From assembly GCA_020636935.1 (NCBI GenBank), contig JACJWW010000009.1, positions 21,043 to 85,042 of the forward strand: a DNA stretch of 64,000 nucleotides. The letters are read 5' to 3'. Position numbers and translations under genes: made by a program. Positions 36,587 to 46,589 of the stretch are shown one piece after another; position 1 is the stretch's first letter, and the number at the start of each line of letters is the position of its first letter. The DNA comes from Nocardioidaceae bacterium. Its GTDB lineage: Bacteria > Actinomycetota > Actinomycetes > Propionibacteriales > Nocardioidaceae. The notes beneath the pieces are model-generated. The model was not told the DNA's origin. It was given only the letters and a program-made list of their open reading frames with translations, and did no database searches.

Positions 36587-36970
36587 TCAGAACGTCAGGC
36601 CGCCCTCGCGGGCGCCATCAGCTAGGGCCGCGACACGGCCGTGGTACTTGTTGCCGGCACGGTCAAAGACCACGCCCTCGATGCCCTCGGCCTTGGCGCG
36701 CTCTGCAACGAGCTCACCAACCTTCTTGGCCTTGGCAGTCTTGTCTCCGGCGAAACCGCGCAGATCTGCTTCCATGGTGGAGGCAGAAGCCAGCGTCTTG
36801 CCTTCCAGGTCGTTGACTACCTGGACAGTGATGTGCTTTGAGGAGCGGGTCACGACCAGGCGAGGACGCTCGGCAGACCCTTGGATCTTCTTGCGGCCAC
36901 GGATCTGGCGACGCAGGCGCGAAGCCTGACGACCAGCCATGTGCTTGTGTTGCTTCAAAGAGACGGCCAT
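36587..36970 (-). CDS. rplR: 50S ribosomal protein L18 (uL18)
   Basis: A 127-residue 5S rRNA-binding protein. [38 protein letters not shown] and [20 protein letters not shown] with GAREGGLTF at the end are L18 signatures. It begins 2 bases after rplF and is followed by a 31-base gap to rpsE. Confidence 0.97.
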   Translation of the reverse strand: MAVSLKQHKHMAGRQASRLRRQIRGRKKIQGSAERPRLVVTRSSKHITVQVVNDLEGKTLASASTMEADLRGFAGDKTAKAKKVGELVAERAKAEGIEGVVFDRAGNKYHGRVAALADGAREGGLTF

Positions 36971-36972
36971 GA

Positions 36973-37512
36973 TTACTTGCCAGCCTTTCCAGCCTTGCGG
37001 CGGACGTGTTCGCCTGCATAACGCACACCCTTGCCCTTGTAAGGCTCAGGCTTGCGCAGCTTGCGGATATTTGCGGCCACCTCACCGACGAGTTGCTTGT
37101 CGATGCCAGCGACGCCGAGGCGAGTTGGGTTTTCGACGTTGAAGGTGATGCCTTCAGGAGCATCGAAGATGATCGGGTGGCTGTAGCCCAACTGGAACTC
37201 CAGCTTGGTCGGGCCCTTGGACAGGACGCGATAGCCGACGCCCACGATCTCAAGGCGCTTCTCATAACCCTCGGTCACACCCACAACCATGTTGTTGATC
37301 AGGGTGCGGGTCAAGCCGTGCAGCGCCTTGTTGTTGCGGTGGTCATCGGGGCGCTTGACCTCTACTGAGGCGTCACCCTTCTCGACCGTGATCGGAGCGG
37401 CAACAGTGTGAGACAAGGTGCCCTTGGGGCCCTTCACCGTCACCACTTGGTCATCGACCTGCACGTCAACGCCGGAGGGGATGGTCACCGGGAGCTTGCC
37501 AATGCGAGACAT
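36973..37512 (-). CDS. rplF: 50S ribosomal protein L6 (uL6)
   Basis: A 179-residue protein near the factor-binding site. [20 protein letters not shown] opens the first of two duplicated domains; [19 protein letters not shown] and [20 protein letters not shown] with [20 protein letters not shown] form the second. The length is standard. It lies between rpsH and rplR. Confidence 0.97.
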   Translation of the reverse strand: MSRIGKLPVTIPSGVDVQVDDQVVTVKGPKGTLSHTVAAPITVEKGDASVEVKRPDDHRNNKALHGLTRTLINNMVVGVTEGYEKRLEIVGVGYRVLSKGPTKLEFQLGYSHPIIFDAPEGITFNVENPTRLGVAGIDKQLVGEVAANIRKLRKPEPYKGKGVRYAGEHVRRKAGKAGK

Positions 37513-37530
37513 TGCGTCATACCTCCCTTG

Positions 37531-37935
37531 TCACCAGACGTAGGCGAGGACTTCCCCACCTACACCCTTGCTATTGGCCTGACGGTCTGTGAGCAGACCC
37601 TGGCTGGTTGAAATGATGGCCACACCCAGACCGCCCAAGACCTTGGGCAGCGCAGTGTGCTTTGCGTAGACCCGCAGACCGGGCTTGCTGATCCGGCGTA
37701 GGCCAGCGATCGAACGCTCGCGGTTGCGGCCGTACTTCAGCTCGATGTCGAGGGTCTTGCCGACGCCACTGTCTGCATCGCGGACCGCATAGGAGGTGAT
37801 GAACCCCTCCTGCTTGAGGATCTCTGCCAGACCAGTCTTGATCTTGCTATAGGGCATCGACACTGAGTCGTGGTACGCCTGATTGGCGTTGCGCAGACGC
37901 GTGAGCATGTCTGCGATTGGATCAGTCATCGTCAT
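37531..37935 (-). CDS. rpsH: 30S ribosomal protein S8 (uS8)
   Basis: A 134-residue central-domain 16S binder. [20 protein letters not shown] at the N-terminus matches actinobacterial S8 with two start-proximal Mets. [20 protein letters not shown] and [17 protein letters not shown] are diagnostic, and EVLAYVW is the usual C-terminus. It follows rpsN after 56 bases without a gene. Confidence 0.97.
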   Translation of the reverse strand: MTMTDPIADMLTRLRNANQAYHDSVSMPYSKIKTGLAEILKQEGFITSYAVRDADSGVGKTLDIELKYGRNRERSIAGLRRISKPGLRVYAKHTALPKVLGGLGVAIISTSQGLLTDRQANSKGVGGEVLAYVW

Positions 37936-37991
37936 GATGTGGATTTCTTTCTACTCTGTGGTTTCCGCACGAAGCGGACCTTCAGCTTCGG

Positions 37992-38177
37992 TCACCAAGA
38001 GCTCTTGGTGACCCCGGGCAGCTCACCGCGGTGAGCCATTTCGCGCAGGCAGATCCGGCACAGGCCGAACTTGCGGTAAACCGACTTGGGTCGGCCACAA
38101 CGCTGGCAGCGGGTGTAGGCGCGCACCGCAAACTTGGGCTTGCGAGCTGCCTTGACCTTGAGTCCAGTCTTCGCCAT
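37992..38177 (-). CDS. rpsN: 30S ribosomal protein S14 type Z (uS14, zinc form)
   Basis: A 61-residue protein. [20 protein letters not shown] and [20 protein letters not shown] supply four cysteines in two C-x-x-C pairs, the zinc-binding short form of S14. The zinc-free long form is not in this window. It lies one base after rplE on the transcript. Confidence 0.96.
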   Translation of the reverse strand: MAKTGLKVKAARKPKFAVRAYTRCQRCGRPKSVYRKFGLCRICLREMAHRGELPGVTKSSW

Positions 38178-38178
38178 T

Positions 38179-38745
38179 TCAGTTGCCTTCCTTGAACGGG
38201 AAACCGAGATTCTTCAACAGGGCCCGGCCTTCGTCATCGTTGGTGGCGGTCGTGACGATGGTGATGTCCATGCCACGCGAACGGTCGATCTTGTCCTGGT
38301 CGATCTCGTGGAACATCACCTGCTCGGTCAGACCGAAGGTGTAGTTGCCACGACCGTCGAACTGCTTGCCCGACAGACCACGGAAGTCTCTGATCCGGGG
38401 AAGAGCCAGCGACAGGAGTCGGTCGAGGAACTCCCACATGTGATCACCACGGAGCGTGACGTGGGCACCGATCGGCATGCCTTCACGCAGCTTGAACTGC
38501 GCGATCGACTTGCGGGCCTTGGTCACCTGGGGCTTCTGGCCAGTGATCGCGGTGAGGTCCTTGACCGCACCCTCGATCAACTTGGAATCACGAGCCGCCT
38601 CGCCGACACCCATGTTGACCACGATCTTGGTCAGGCCGGGCACCTGCATGACGTTGGGATAGTTGAACTCGCTCTGCATGGCCGAGATGATCTCCTCGCG
38701 ATAGCGAGTCTTCATGCGCGGCGGCTGCTTGGTGGTTTCACTCAT
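38179..38745 (-). CDS. rplE: 50S ribosomal protein L5 (uL5)
   Basis: A 188-residue 5S rRNA-binding protein at the subunit interface. [40 protein letters not shown] and [20 protein letters not shown] are conserved; [20 protein letters not shown] ends it. The start overlaps the rplX stop by one base. Confidence 0.97.
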   Translation of the reverse strand: MSETTKQPPRMKTRYREEIISAMQSEFNYPNVMQVPGLTKIVVNMGVGEAARDSKLIEGAVKDLTAITGQKPQVTKARKSIAQFKLREGMPIGAHVTLRGDHMWEFLDRLLSLALPRIRDFRGLSGKQFDGRGNYTFGLTEQVMFHEIDQDKIDRSRGMDITIVTTATNDDEGRALLKNLGFPFKEGN

Positions 38746-39101
38746 CAGATCTCATCTCCGGATTTGCGCGAGATGCGGACACTGCGCTGCACCTTGTAGG
38801 TCGAACCATCAGAGCGACGCTTGGAGGCCTCGGTCTTCTTGAAACCGATCCGGGTGGTGCCCTTGCCTTCGACCAACATCACATTGGAGATGTGGATCGG
38901 AGCCTCGGTGTTGACAATGCCACCGGTGCCACCAGCGGGTCCGCCCTGCTGGGGAGTCTTGGTGTGCTTCTTGACCTGATTGACACCCTCGACGATCAAC
39001 CGCTGTTGTTCGCGGTAGACCCGGATGACCTTGCCTTCCACACCCTTGTCTTTGCCGGCGATCACCTTGACGGTGTCGCCCTTCTTGATATTGACACTCA
39101 T
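38745..39101 (-). CDS. rplX: 50S ribosomal protein L24 (uL24)
   Basis: A 118-residue assembly-initiator protein. [20 protein letters not shown] is the KOW motif; [20 protein letters not shown] and [20 protein letters not shown] follow. It is one base after rplN on the transcript and overlaps rplE. Confidence 0.97.
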   Translation of the reverse strand: MSVNIKKGDTVKVIAGKDKGVEGKVIRVYREQQRLIVEGVNQVKKHTKTPQQGGPAGGTGGIVNTEAPIHISNVMLVEGKGTTRIGFKKTEASKRRSDGSTYKVQRSVRISRKSGDEI

Positions 39102-39102
39102 C

Positions 39103-39471
39103 TCAGAGCACCTCCGGCGCCAACGAAATGATCTTCATGAACTTCTTCTCACGCAGCTCGCGACCAACCGGCCCGAAGATGCGGGTGCCACGTGGCTCGC
39201 CATCGGACTTGAGGATCACGGCGGCATTCTCGTCGAATCGGATGTAGGAACCATCGGGACGACGGCGCTCCTTGGCGGTGCGCACGATGACGGCCTTGAC
39301 CACATCGCCCTTCTTGACATTGCCTCCGGGGATGGCGTCCTTGACGGTGGCCACGATGACATCGCCGATGCCTGCGTAGCGCCGACCCGAGCCACCGAGG
39401 ACGCGAATGCACAAGATCTGCTTCGCACCGGTGTTGTCGGCGACCTTGAGTCGCGACTCCTGCTGGATCAT
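39103..39471 (-). CDS. rplN: 50S ribosomal protein L14 (uL14)
   Basis: A 122-residue subunit-interface protein. [40 protein letters not shown] and [20 protein letters not shown] are L14 signatures; [20 protein letters not shown] leads to the C-terminus LAPEVL. The ATG overlaps the rpsQ stop (ATGA). Confidence 0.98.
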   Translation of the reverse strand: MIQQESRLKVADNTGAKQILCIRVLGGSGRRYAGIGDVIVATVKDAIPGGNVKKGDVVKAVIVRTAKERRRPDGSYIRFDENAAVILKSDGEPRGTRIFGPVGRELREKKFMKIISLAPEVL

Positions 39472-39755
39472 TTCGCCTTCTCCACAATCTCCACCACACG
39501 CCAGCGCTTCGTAGCACTGAGCGGGCGGGTCTCCATGATCAAAACGCGATCGCCGATGCCAGCCTCGTTGGCCTCATCATGGGCCTTGAGCTTCGACGTA
39601 CGACGCATCACCTTGCCGTAGAGAGCGTGCTTCACGCGGTCTTCAACAGACACGACGACGGTCTTATCCATCTTGTCGCTGACCACCAGGCCCTCACGGA
39701 CCTTGCGGCGCGAACGCTCCTCGGCAACCTCTGGGGTAACTGCTTCAGGGCTCAC
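39468..39755 (-). CDS. rpsQ: 30S ribosomal protein S17 (uS17)
   Basis: A 95-residue OB-fold protein. [40 protein letters not shown] and [20 protein letters not shown] with [18 protein letters not shown] match S17. Both ends overlap neighbours by four bases (ATGA). Confidence 0.97.
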   Translation of the reverse strand: MSPEAVTPEVAEERSRRKVREGLVVSDKMDKTVVVSVEDRVKHALYGKVMRRTSKLKAHDEANEAGIGDRVLIMETRPLSATKRWRVVEIVEKAK

Positions 39756-40003
39756 GCAGCACCTTCCTTATCCTTAGCGGCCTTGTCTTTGTTGTCCGGG
39801 TCCTGGCGAATGCCGAGCTCACGCTCACGCACCACCGTGTAGATCCGGGCGATGTCCTTCTTGACCGCACGCAGGCGACCATGGCTTTCCAACTGACCAG
39901 TTGCGGCCTGGAAACGGAGGTTGAACAACTCCTCCTTGGCCTCGCGCAACTTCGACTCGAGATCGATGTTGTTGAGGTCATCGAGCTCAACTGCGGTAGC
40001 CAT
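39752..40003 (-). CDS. rpmC: 50S ribosomal protein L29 (uL29)
   Basis: An 83-residue helical protein near the exit tunnel. [40 protein letters not shown] and [16 protein letters not shown] are typical. A Lys/Asp-rich tail makes it longer than E. coli L29. The ATG overlaps the rplP stop (TGATG). Confidence 0.96.
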   Translation of the reverse strand: MATAVELDDLNNIDLESKLREAKEELFNLRFQAATGQLESHGRLRAVKKDIARIYTVVRERELGIRQDPDNKDKAAKDKEGAA

Positions 40004-40416
40004 CAGAAATCACCTACTTCGCGGGTAACGAACCGGCACTTCATCGGCAGCTTGTGCATCGCGCGACGCATGGCCTCGCGAGCAACATCCTCAGGAACGC
40101 CGGACAGTTCGAACATCACGCGGCCAGCCTTGACATTGGCCACCCACCATTCGGGGGAGCCCTTGCCCGAGCCCATGCGGGTTTCGGCTGGCTTCTTGGT
40201 CAACGGGCGATCTGGATAGATATTGATCCAGACCTTGCCACCACGCTTGATGTGACGAGTCATGGCAATACGCGCAGACTCGATCTGACGGTTGGTGACG
40301 TAGTGACCTTCAACGGCTTGGATGCCGAAGTCACCGAACGCCAGCTTGGTACCGCCCTTGGCCATGCCGCCACGCTTGGGGCTGTGCTGCTTGCGGTGCT
40401 TGACCCTACGGGGCAT
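40003..40416 (-). CDS. rplP: 50S ribosomal protein L16 (uL16)
   Basis: A 137-residue protein at the central protuberance contacting A-site t[43 protein letters not shown] and [20 protein letters not shown] are diagnostic; [20 protein letters not shown] follows. The Met at 40416 gives the conserved N-terminus; two residues of open frame precede it. Confidence 0.97.
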   Translation of the reverse strand: MPRRVKHRKQHSPKRGGMAKGGTKLAFGDFGIQAVEGHYVTNRQIESARIAMTRHIKRGGKVWINIYPDRPLTKKPAETRMGSGKGSPEWWVANVKAGRVMFELSGVPEDVAREAMRRAMHKLPMKCRFVTREVGDF

Positions 40417-40427
40417 CAACATATGAC

Positions 40428-41267
40428 TCAGCCCTCTCCATCGGTCGCAGCGGGAGCTGCGGCCGCCTCAACGGGCGCTGCGGCAGGTGCCTCAGCAGCC
40501 TCGGCACGATCATTGCGAGTGGGGCGCTCGCCACGTGAATCACCACGTGAGCCCCGGTTGGGGCGATCAGAGCGACCACCACGGCCTCCACGGCCAGGAG
40601 CGCCAGCGCGAGCAGCAGCTTGGGCTTCACGCTCAGCGCGAGTGCCGGCCACTTCACCCTTGTAGATCCAGACCTTGACGCCGATGCGACCAAACGTCGT
40701 ACGGGCCTCGTAGAAGCCGTAGTCGATGTCGGCACGCAGCGTGTGCAAGGGCACGCGGCCTTCGCGGTAGAACTCAGAGCGTGACATTTCGGCGCCATTG
40801 AGACGACCCGAGCACTGGATCCGGATGCCCTTGGCACCCGAACGCATCGAGGTCTGCATGGCCTTCTTCATCGCGCGACGGAATTGCACGCGGCCGCTCA
40901 GCTGCTCAGCAACACCCTGGGCGACCAACTGTGCGTTGATCTCGGGGTCCTTGACCTCGAGGATGTTGAGCTGCACCTGCTTGCCGGTGAGCTTCTCCAA
41001 CTCCGAACGCAACCGATCAGCCTCGGCGCCACGACGACCGATGACGATGCCCGGACGCGCAGTGTGGATGTCAACCCGGACCCGATCATGGGTGCGCTCG
41101 ATCTCGACCTTGGCGATGCCAGCACGCTCCATGCCCTTGGACAGGAGTCGACGGATTGCGACATCCTCCCCAACATAGGCCTTGTAGAGCTTGTCGGCGT
41201 ACCAGCGGCTCTTGTGGTCAGTGGAGATACCGAGACGGAAGCCATTTGGATTGATCTTTTGACCCAT
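40428..41267 (-). CDS. rpsC: 30S ribosomal protein S3 (uS3)
   Basis: A 279-residue protein lining the mRNA entry channel. [20 protein letters not shown] opens it, [20 protein letters not shown] is the KH motif, and [20 protein letters not shown] the C-terminal domain. From about residue 213 a disordered Arg/Gly then Ala/Pro/Glu-rich tail of some 65 residues extends it beyond E. coli S3. The start shares its base with the rplV stop. Confidence 0.97.
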   Translation of the reverse strand: MGQKINPNGFRLGISTDHKSRWYADKLYKAYVGEDVAIRRLLSKGMERAGIAKVEIERTHDRVRVDIHTARPGIVIGRRGAEADRLRSELEKLTGKQVQLNILEVKDPEINAQLVAQGVAEQLSGRVQFRRAMKKAMQTSMRSGAKGIRIQCSGRLNGAEMSRSEFYREGRVPLHTLRADIDYGFYEARTTFGRIGVKVWIYKGEVAGTRAEREAQAAARAGAPGRGGRGGRSDRPNRGSRGDSRGERPTRNDRAEAAEAPAAAPVEAAAAPAATDGEG

Positions 41268-41704
41268 CAGGCATCACCCTTCTCACTCTTGGACTTGGAC
41301 TTGGAAACTTCGTCAGCAGGCTGCACCACCAAGGTGATGTGGCTGGTGCGCTTGTTGATCCGGGTGGCCCGACCTTGGGCACGGGGGCGCCAACGCTTCA
41401 TGGTTGGGCCTTCATCGACCAGGGCCTTCGACACCACGAGAGTGTTGCGATCCAGGTCTTCGGTCGTGGTGGCATTGGCCACCGCGCTCTCCAAGACCTT
41501 GTAGACCGTCTCGCTGGCAGCCTGCGGGGCAAACTGCAACAGCGCCAAAGCTTCATCGACCGGAAGACCACGGACGAGGTCAACCACACGGCGGGCCTTC
41601 ATCGGGGTGATCCGGACGAAGCGCGCGCTGGCGAACGCTCCCGGCTGATCGCCGAGAAGCGAGTCACGGCGGGCGCTGCTGCGCCTGCGCTCAACTGTGC
41701 TCAT
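41267..41704 (-). CDS. rplV: 50S ribosomal protein L22 (uL22)
   Basis: A 145-residue tunnel protein. [40 protein letters not shown] and [20 protein letters not shown] with [17 protein letters not shown] identify it. About 28 residues of Ser/Arg-rich N-terminal extension precede the core. It follows rpsS after 25 bases. Confidence 0.97.
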   Translation of the reverse strand: MSTVERRRSSARRDSLLGDQPGAFASARFVRITPMKARRVVDLVRGLPVDEALALLQFAPQAASETVYKVLESAVANATTTEDLDRNTLVVSKALVDEGPTMKRWRPRAQGRATRINKRTSHITLVVQPADEVSKSKSKSEKGDA

Positions 41705-41729
41705 TGGTTATCTCCTTGCAGCGCCGCGA

Positions 41730-42011
41730 TCAGCGGCGCTTGCTCTTCCGGTCGTCTTTGACGTGACCGCGGTAGGTGCGAGTCGGGGCGAACTCGCCCA
41801 ACTTGTGGCCCACCATCGAGTCGGTGATGAAGACAGGCACGTGCTTGTGTCCGTCGTGTACGGCGAGAGTGTGACCGATCATGTCGGGCACGATCATCGA
41901 CCGCCGTGACCAGGTCTTGATCACGTTGTGAGTGCCGGCCTCGTTTTGAGCGTCCACCTTCTTCATCAGGTGGTCGTCAACAAACGGGCCCTTCTTCAGG
42001 CTGCGAGGCAT
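41730..42011 (-). CDS. rpsS: 30S ribosomal protein S19 (uS19)
   Basis: A 93-residue head protein. [40 protein letters not shown] and [20 protein letters not shown] with [19 protein letters not shown] are S19 signatures. It lies between rplB and rplV, 16 bases after rplB. Confidence 0.98.
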   Translation of the reverse strand: MPRSLKKGPFVDDHLMKKVDAQNEAGTHNVIKTWSRRSMIVPDMIGHTLAVHDGHKHVPVFITDSMVGHKLGEFAPTRTYRGHVKDDRKSKRR

Positions 42012-42027
42012 TCCCTTACTCCCCTAC

Positions 42028-42861
42028 TCAGCGCTTCTTGCCGGACTTGCGGCGACGGACAATGAGGGCATCACTGGCCTTGCGCTTGCGCGTACGACCT
42101 TCTGGCTTGCCCCAAGGTGACACCGGATGGCGACCACCAGAGGTCTTGCCTTCGCCACCACCATGTGGGTGATCCACCGGGTTCATGACCACACCGCGAA
42201 CGGTCGGGCGCTTGCCCTTCCAACGCATCCGGCCAGCCTTGCCCCAGTTGATATTCGACTGCTCGGCATTGCCGACCTCACCAACGGTGGCGCGGCAGCG
42301 GACGTCTACGTAGCGCATTTCGCCAGAAGGCAGACGCAACTGCGCACGTGAGCCTTCCTTGGCGACGAGCTGGGCCGACATGCCCGCGGAGCGAGCCATC
42401 TTGGCGCCACCACCGGGGCGCAGCTCGATGCAGTGGATCGTCGTACCGACCGGGATGTTGCGAAGCGGCAGGTTGTTGCCGGGCTTGATGTCAGCCTGCA
42501 CACCCGACTCGATCGGGGTGCCCTGCTTCACGCCAACCGGAGCGATGATGTAGCGCTTCTCGCCATCAGCGAAATGCAGCAACGCGATCCGGGCAGTGCG
42601 GTTGGGGTCGTATTCGATGTGGGCGACCTTCGCTGGCACGCCGTCCTTGTCATAACGACGGAAGTCGATGACGCGATAGGCGCGCTTGTGCCCACCACCT
42701 TGGTGACGCGTGGTGATCCGGCCCTGGTTGTTGCGGCCACCCTTCTTGGGAAGGGGGCGCACCAGAGACTTCTCCGGCGTCGACCGGGTGATCTCGGCGA
42801 AGTCAGCGACCGACGAGCCACGACGGCCCGGTGTGGTCGGCTTGTACTTGCGGATTGCCAT
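42028..42861 (-). CDS. rplB: 50S ribosomal protein L2 (uL2)
   Basis: A 277-residue peptidyl-transferase-centre protein. [40 protein letters not shown] and [20 protein letters not shown] (with the conserved His) are hallmark blocks; the end [18 protein letters not shown] is typical. It follows rplW after 24 bases. Confidence 0.98.
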   Translation of the reverse strand: MAIRKYKPTTPGRRGSSVADFAEITRSTPEKSLVRPLPKKGGRNNQGRITTRHQGGGHKRAYRVIDFRRYDKDGVPAKVAHIEYDPNRTARIALLHFADGEKRYIIAPVGVKQGTPIESGVQADIKPGNNLPLRNIPVGTTIHCIELRPGGGAKMARSAGMSAQLVAKEGSRAQLRLPSGEMRYVDVRCRATVGEVGNAEQSNINWGKAGRMRWKGKRPTVRGVVMNPVDHPHGGGEGKTSGGRHPVSPWGKPEGRTRKRKASDALIVRRRKSGKKR

Positions 42862-42885
42862 GTTGAGTCCTTAGTCCTCCCCCGG

Positions 42886-43191
42886 TCAGCCGACCGGGCC
42901 TCCGAAGATGTCGATGCGGTCACCCTCGGCCAGGCTCACGATGGCGCGCTTGGTGTCTTTGCGCTTGCCCAAGCCCGTGCGAGTCCGGCGGGTCTTGCCG
43001 GGCCGATTGAGGGTGTTGACTGCAGTGACCTTCACATTGAAGATCTTCTCGACCGCGATCTTGATCTCGGTCTTGTTGGCGTCGGGATGCACGATGAAGG
43101 TGTACTTGTTGGCATCGAGCAGGCCGTAGCTCTTCTCGCTCACGACCGGCGCGATCAACACATCGCGGTGATCCTTGTGCAGGGTGCTCAC
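42886..43191 (-). CDS. rplW: 50S ribosomal protein L23 (uL23)
   Basis: A 101-residue exit-tunnel protein that docks trigger factor and [43 protein letters not shown] and [20 protein letters not shown] with [19 protein letters not shown] match L23. The ATG overlaps the rplD stop (ATGA). Confidence 0.97.
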   Translation of the reverse strand: MSTLHKDHRDVLIAPVVSEKSYGLLDANKYTFIVHPDANKTEIKIAVEKIFNVKVTAVNTLNRPGKTRRTRTGLGKRKDTKRAIVSLAEGDRIDIFGGPVG

Positions 43192-43817
43192 TTGTCAGCC
43201 TCCTCGGCGGTCTTCTTCTCACCAGTTGCCTGGCCGACGAACACGTCGTAGGCACCCTTGGTGAAGATCACGTCGTCAGCCAGCAGCACGTCGTAGGTGT
43301 TGAGTTGGTCAACAGCCAAGATGTGCACGTCGGTGACATTGCGCAGCGACAACCAAGTGATCGCGTCATCACGCTCGAGTACGACGAGCTGACGACGGTT
43401 GTTGGTCAGCTCATTGAGCGCCTTGACAGCCGCCTTGGTCGAGGGCTTGTCGAGGCCGAGCGACTCGACCACGTGCACACGACCGTCGCGGGCCCGGTCA
43501 GACAGGGCGCCGCGCAGAGCAGCAGCCTTCATCTTCTTGGGCGTGCGCTGGTCGTAACTGCGTGGCTGAGGGCCATGCACGATGCCGCCGCCAGCGAACT
43601 GTGGCGCGCGGGTCGAGCCCTGGCGAGCACGACCAGTGCCCTTCTGCTTGTAGGGCTTGCGACCACCACCGCGGACTTCGCCGCGGGTCTTGGTGGCGTG
43701 GGTGCCTTGACGAGCCGCCGCCTGTTGAGCCACCACAACCTGGTGGATCAACGCGATATTGGCGTCGACGTCGAAGATCTCGGCGGGGAGGTCAACCTTG
43801 ACGGTCTTGGGGCTCAT
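43188..43817 (-). CDS. rplD: 50S ribosomal protein L4 (uL4)
   Basis: A 209-residue protein with a long loop lining the tunnel. [20 protein letters not shown] and [20 protein letters not shown] are the loop; [20 protein letters not shown] follows. In some bacteria L4 autoregulates the S10 operon; the leader here shows no recognised L4-binding structure. Both ends overlap neighbours by four bases. Confidence 0.97.
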   Translation of the reverse strand: MSPKTVKVDLPAEIFDVDANIALIHQVVVAQQAAARQGTHATKTRGEVRGGGRKPYKQKGTGRARQGSTRAPQFAGGGIVHGPQPRSYDQRTPKKMKAAALRGALSDRARDGRVHVVESLGLDKPSTKAAVKALNELTNNRRQLVVLERDDAITWLSLRNVTDVHILAVDQLNTYDVLLADDVIFTKGAYDVFVGQATGEKKTAEEADK

Positions 43818-44482
43818 GCGCCGGCCTCCTCACTGATCTTGGCTGCCGAGCGGACCACCACGAGGCCACCCTTGGGGCCGGGGATCGCGCCAGTGAGGAG
43901 GATCAAGCCCTTCTCAGCATCGACAGCGTGGATGGACAGATTCTGGGTGGTGACGGTGTCGCTACCCATGCGACCGGCCATCCGCATGCCCTTGAAGACA
44001 CGGCCCGGCGTCGCGCAGGCGCCGATCGAGCCCGGCTTGCGGTGGTTGCGGTGGGCGCCGTGGGATGCACTCACGCCAGCGAAGCCGTGACGCTTCATCA
44101 CGCCGGCGTACCCCTTGCCCTTGCTGGTGCCGGTGACGTCAACTACCTGGCCGGCGGTGAAGATCTCCGGGGAGAGCTCCTGACCGATCTCATAACTGCC
44201 GGCATCGGCGGTGCGGATCTCAGCCACATGGCGACGAGGGGTGACACCAGCCTTGGCGAAGTGACCCGACTCGGGCTTGGTGACCTTTTTGCCGTCGACC
44301 TCGCCGAAGCCGATCTGGATGGCGGCGTAGCCATCCTTCTCAGCGGTGCGGATCTGGGTGATCACATTGGTGCCAGCAGCAATCACGGTGACCGGGACGA
44401 CACGGTTGTTGTCATCCCAAACCTGGGTCATGCCGAGCTTGGTGCCCAGCAGGCCCTTCACGTTGCGTTCGAAAGTACTCAT
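43814..44482 (-). CDS. rplC: 50S ribosomal protein L3 (uL3)
   Basis: A 222-residue assembly-initiator protein. [20 protein letters not shown] opens it; [20 protein letters not shown] and [20 protein letters not shown] are the central rRNA-contact loop, with the conserved site for Gln methylation not readable here. It follows rpsJ after 10 bases. Confidence 0.97.
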   Translation of the reverse strand: MSTFERNVKGLLGTKLGMTQVWDDNNRVVPVTVIAAGTNVITQIRTAEKDGYAAIQIGFGEVDGKKVTKPESGHFAKAGVTPRRHVAEIRTADAGSYEIGQELSPEIFTAGQVVDVTGTSKGKGYAGVMKRHGFAGVSASHGAHRNHRKPGSIGACATPGRVFKGMRMAGRMGSDTVTTQNLSIHAVDAEKGLILLTGAIPGPKGGLVVVRSAAKISEEAGA

Positions 44483-44492
44483 ATCGATGACC

Positions 44493-44801
44493 TCAGAGCT
44501 TGATCTCGATGTCGACGCCGGCAGGCAGATCGAGACGCATCAGCGAATCAACCGTCTTGGGCGTGGGGTCAATGATGTCGATGAGACGCTTGTGGGTGCG
44601 CATCTCGAAGTGCTCGCGCGAGTCCTTGTACTTGTGGGGCGAGCGGATCACGCAGAAGACGTTCTTCTCGGTCGGCAGCGGCACTGGGCCAGCGACCTTG
44701 GCGCCCGTACGGGTCACCGTGTCCACGATCTTGCGTGCCGAGGTGTCGATCACCTCGTGGTCATAGGCCTTCAGCCTGATGCGGATCTTCTGTCCGGCCA
44801 T
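44493..44801 (-). CDS. rpsJ: 30S ribosomal protein S10 (uS10)
   Basis: A 102-residue head protein and NusB-binding transcription factor. [40 protein letters not shown] and [20 protein letters not shown] with [20 protein letters not shown] are S10 signatures. The start at 44801 (second in-frame Met) gives the conserved N-terminus. It is the first gene of the long S10-spc block. Confidence 0.97.
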   Translation of the reverse strand: MAGQKIRIRLKAYDHEVIDTSARKIVDTVTRTGAKVAGPVPLPTEKNVFCVIRSPHKYKDSREHFEMRTHKRLIDIIDPTPKTVDSLMRLDLPAGVDIEIKL

Positions 44802-45188
44802 CAAACTTCCTTTTCGTCGTCGTGTGACTTCCTACAGCCAACCTCCGGTGAGGCCAACTGCCCTACTCCCCAGACCCGATTCGAGCGCCCCACGCGGTCG
44901 GGCGTGTCGCACGTCGTACGCACGATTGGATCGCGCTTGGTTCGGTTGTCTGGTTGGCCGCCCGGTTGGGTCCGAGCGATTGAACGGGATCTCCAGGTGC
45001 GGCGCAGACACGCACAACCACCAGCCGCCATTCAGACGGCTCAGGAGAACCTGTTCAGTAGTCAAGTGCCTGCGCCCCGGCAATCCCGCCGGAGCAACCT
45101 GAGTAGTTTGGCAGACCGATGCCGGTGGATGCAAATCCGGGGCACCTGCAGGTGTGACGGATTCCCAAGCTGGAAACATGCAACCCCA
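44802..45188 (-). other. Gap between trmB and rpsJ: S10-block leader with a palindrome and a hairpin
   Basis: These 387 bases hold no gene I can support. A perfect 12-base palindrome, CACCTGCAGGTG, lies at 45143-45154. A short hairpin, CCGGC-AATCCC-GCCGG, lies near 45078-45093 and could end the trmB transcript. The S10-block promoter must be in or near this stretch, but no convincing -35/-10 pair was found. One copy each of the frequent octamer CGTCGTAC is at 44912. Confidence 0.4.
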
Positions 45189-45923
45189 TCAAACTCTACC
45201 TTTGCGGACATAAGCGAAGTCGTGGATGGTGCGGTCGGCGGCACGACCCTTGCGTTCAAACTTGGTGATTGGGCGGTCAGGCCAGCGGTCAACGGGGCCA
45301 CCGTCGAGCGCAGGCTCAGCATCGAGTACGACAGACATCTGCTCGGCGTACTCCGCCCAGTCGGTGGCCAGGCGCCAAACGCCTCCCGGGCGCAGGCGTG
45401 ACGCGACGAGTCTGACGAAGTCGGGGGTGACCAGACGGCGTTTGTGGTGACGCTTCTTGGGCCAGGGGTCTGGGAAGAAGGTCCAGAGCTCCTCCAGCTC
45501 ACCCTCACCGATCAGGTGTTGCATTGCCCACACGGCATCCACCGAGACCAGGCGCACATTCTCGGCACCGGCCTCACCCAGTAGGCCCAGGGTGTGCGCC
45601 ACCCCGGGCGCCCACACTTCAAAGGCCAACACATTTACCTCAGGGCGAGCAGCCGCAAGGGCCGCGGTCGCCTCACCAATGCCTGAGCCGATCTCGACGA
45701 TCAGGGGGGCCTGTCGACCAAAAGCGGTGCTCAGCGAAAAGTCAGGCTGGTCGACCTGAGCCTCGTCGATCACCCATTTGTGCTGGTGCGCGTCCCACGA
45801 CTCTTGCTGGGAGGGGGTAAACCTACTCCCCCGCCGCGAATAGGTGAGCACCTCACGCATCCGCCGTCCCTCTTCGGTGTACTTCGTGTGGGGCCGGGCG
45901 GCGGGCAGGCTGGAGTCAGACAC
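45189..45923 (-). CDS. trmB: tRNA (guanine-N7-)-methyltransferase
   Basis: TrmB methylates G46 of tRNAs using SAM. VEIGSGIGEATAALAAARPE is motif I; VLAFEVWAPGV follows; and ELWTFFPDPWPKKRHHKRRL is the family-specific P-D-P-W-P-K-x-R-H block. The 244-residue protein has a 60-residue N-terminal part with KYTEEGRRMREVLTYSRRGS, typical of actinobacterial TrmB. The start is GTG at 45923. It lies downstream of the DUF2461 gene on the same strand, 20 bases away. Confidence 0.95.
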   Translation of the reverse strand: MSDSSLPAARPHTKYTEEGRRMREVLTYSRRGSRFTPSQQESWDAHQHKWVIDEAQVDQPDFSLSTAFGRQAPLIVEIGSGIGEATAALAAARPEVNVLAFEVWAPGVAHTLGLLGEAGAENVRLVSVDAVWAMQHLIGEGELEELWTFFPDPWPKKRHHKRRLVTPDFVRLVASRLRPGGVWRLATDWAEYAEQMSVVLDAEPALDGGPVDRWPDRPITKFERKGRAADRTIHDFAYVRKGRV

Positions 45924-45943
45924 CGGGCTAGGGTACGAGCGAC

Positions 45944-46579
45944 TCAGGCCACGAGCACATCCGGTCTGGTCAGGTAGTCCACCAGTGGCCGTAGTTCACG
46001 CCAATCCCTTCGCACCCAGTCGCATACTTCGGGTGAGTCCAAGCCCTCAAATCCGTGATCCTTATTCAGCGTCAAGGCCCGGTGTCGCAACAAGTCGATG
46101 CGCGGATGGTCGATCGAATATCCGCGGGGTGCGGTCTTGACCTTCTCTCCACCGAGCACCCAACCCTGATCGAGAAATCCCGAAATGAGCCGCGCCAACT
46201 CAATCCCGGTGTGCTCGTTGTCGATCGCGGCCCTCAGCCCCGCCAGTCGACTCGGGGTTGCTTCATAGAAGCCCGCACCCGTGCGCAAGCCTGCTCCCGA
46301 GATCTGCACATACCAGCCGGTGGCCGGGGAGGCCACCACAAAGGCCCCTTGGTGAGTCTTGTACGGCGTCTTGTCTTTGCTGAAGCGCACGTCACGATAG
46401 GGCCGAAAGATTTTGGCGGTACCGAACTCGTCAGCCAGCGCCTCTGTCAGCGCGACCATGGGAGCCCGCACGCTCGCTTGGTAGATGTGCTTGTGGGTCT
46501 CCCAGAAGGACTTGGTGTTGTCGAGTTCGAGGTCGTCGTAGAAGTCCAGGGCAGACACAGGGAAGCCGTTGAAGCTCAT
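45944..46579 (-). CDS. DUF2461 family protein
   Basis: A 211-residue cytoplasmic protein. GFPVSALDFYDDLELDNTKS, FWETHKHIYQASVRAPMVAL and FRPYRDVRFSKDKTPYKTHQ are the conserved DUF2461 blocks with the N-x-x-x-W-F/x pattern. The biochemical function of the family is unknown. It sits 10 bases after the LuxR-type regulator gene and 20 bases before trmB, so it may be cotranscribed. Confidence 0.85.
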   Translation of the reverse strand: MSFNGFPVSALDFYDDLELDNTKSFWETHKHIYQASVRAPMVALTEALADEFGTAKIFRPYRDVRFSKDKTPYKTHQGAFVVASPATGWYVQISGAGLRTGAGFYEATPSRLAGLRAAIDNEHTGIELARLISGFLDQGWVLGGEKVKTAPRGYSIDHPRIDLLRHRALTLNKDHGFEGLDSPEVCDWVRRDWRELRPLVDYLTRPDVLVA

Positions 46580-46589
46580 GGCATCGACT

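Noticed and set aside
44802..45188. E. coli-style S10 leader bound by L4
   Set aside because: No structure resembling the known L4-binding leader could be traced; only a short hairpin and a palindrome are present.
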